Assembly (NCBI GenBank): GCA_964592375.1
Contig: CAZQDP010000091.1
Span: 1 to 5,970 of the forward strand
Origin: CAZQDP01 sp964592375
Lineage (GTDB): Bacteria > Bacillota > Clostridia > RUG12999
Direction of reading: 5' to 3'
Length of the DNA stretch: 5,970 bases
The translations under genes and the position numbers were made by a program. Below, piece by piece: positions 5,859-5,970 of this stretch. Positions within the stretch are counted from its first letter, which is position 1, and each line of letters starts with the position of its first letter. A model generated the notes under the pieces. The model saw only the letters and a list, made by a program, of their open reading frames with translations. It ran no database searches and was not told where the DNA came from.

Positions 5859-5902
5859 CGTGCTCTTGAAAAGAGGGTGGCGAAACGAAGCTGGCAGGCA
5901 CG
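5859..5902 (+). other. Structured 5' leader of the tRNA precursor
   Basis: CGTGC (5859-5863) can pair with GCACG (5898-5902), closing most of the leader. As an alternative or partly competing fold, CTCTT (5863-5867) can pair with AAGAG (5871-5875) around a GAA loop. The leader ends 6 nt before the tRNA acceptor stem and would be removed by RNase P. It is inferred from base pairing only. Confidence 0.4.
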
Positions 5903-5908
5903 AATAAT

Positions 5909-5970
5909 GGGCGCATAGCTCAGCTGGGAGAGCATCTGCCTTACAAGCAGAGGGTCACAGGTTCGAGCCC
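5909..5970 (+). tRNA. tRNA-Val (anticodon UAC), cut by the window end
   Basis: The cloverleaf fits from the 5' end: acceptor strand GGGCGCA (5909-5915), D-stem GCTC/GAGC (5918-5921, 5930-5933) around AGCTGGGA, anticodon stem TCTGC/GCAGA (5935-5939, 5947-5951) with loop CTTACAA, variable GGGTC, then T-stem ACAGG and loop TTCGAGC. Anticodon TAC is at 5942-5944, preceded by the invariant T33, so it decodes GUA and, by wobble, other valine codons. The 3' half of the T-stem and acceptor lie beyond the window. A strong promoter and structured leader precede it, and it may be the first gene of a tRNA cluster. Confidence 0.95.

Noticed and set aside
1..5970. Mobile elements, CRISPR arrays, phage or defence cassettes
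   Set aside because: I saw no transposase or integrase motifs, no terminal repeats or target duplications, and no regularly spaced repeats. All coding space is assigned to known families.

Overview
The window looks like an ordinary chromosomal segment of a moderate-GC, Gram-positive anaerobe-type Bacillota, most likely class Clostridia. The evidence is the strong AGGAGG-type ribosome binding sites, promoters close to the sigma-A consensus (TATAATAG occurs at all three), the mix of gene families, and an Hsp33/thioredoxin repertoire. Genus cannot be set from the sequence alone. I found no mobile element, CRISPR array, phage gene or recognisable defence system.

Layout. (1) Positions 1-1445 (+) hold the 3' end of a large, probably secreted protein: a right-handed parallel beta-helix, a proline-rich linker, a golvesin/Xly carbohydrate-binding-like domain and a small C-terminal beta module. 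(2) A perfect 19-bp inverted repeat at 1515-1566 lies between this gene and a convergent thioredoxin gene, and probably terminates both. (3) Thioredoxin (trxA) is on the minus strand at 1587-1892 with its own promoter. (4) A 188-bp divergent intergenic region (1893-2080) carries the trxA promoter and a well-formed promoter facing right. (5) A tightly packed five-gene operon follows at 2081-5795 (+): Eis-like GNAT acetyltransferase, DJ-1/PfpI family protein, 5-formyltetrahydrofolate cyclo-ligase, CPBP-family membrane protease, and the redox chaperone Hsp33 (hslO). Gaps are 19 bp, an 8-bp overlap, 31 bp and 19 bp. (6) A perfect TTGACA-17-TATAAT promoter at 5824-5852 drives tRNA-Val(UAC), which is cut by the right edge of the window.

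How the genes fit together. Thioredoxin, DJ-1, the folate-repair enzyme and Hsp33 share a loose theme of redox homeostasis and repair of damaged metabolites or proteins. The GNAT enzyme and the CPBP protease have no assignable substrates. The common theme is inference from gene families and co-directional packing. Nothing here demonstrates a new system. The most useful second looks are the conserved-neighbourhood question for the five-gene operon, the modular secreted protein, and small regulatory repeats in the divergent promoter region.
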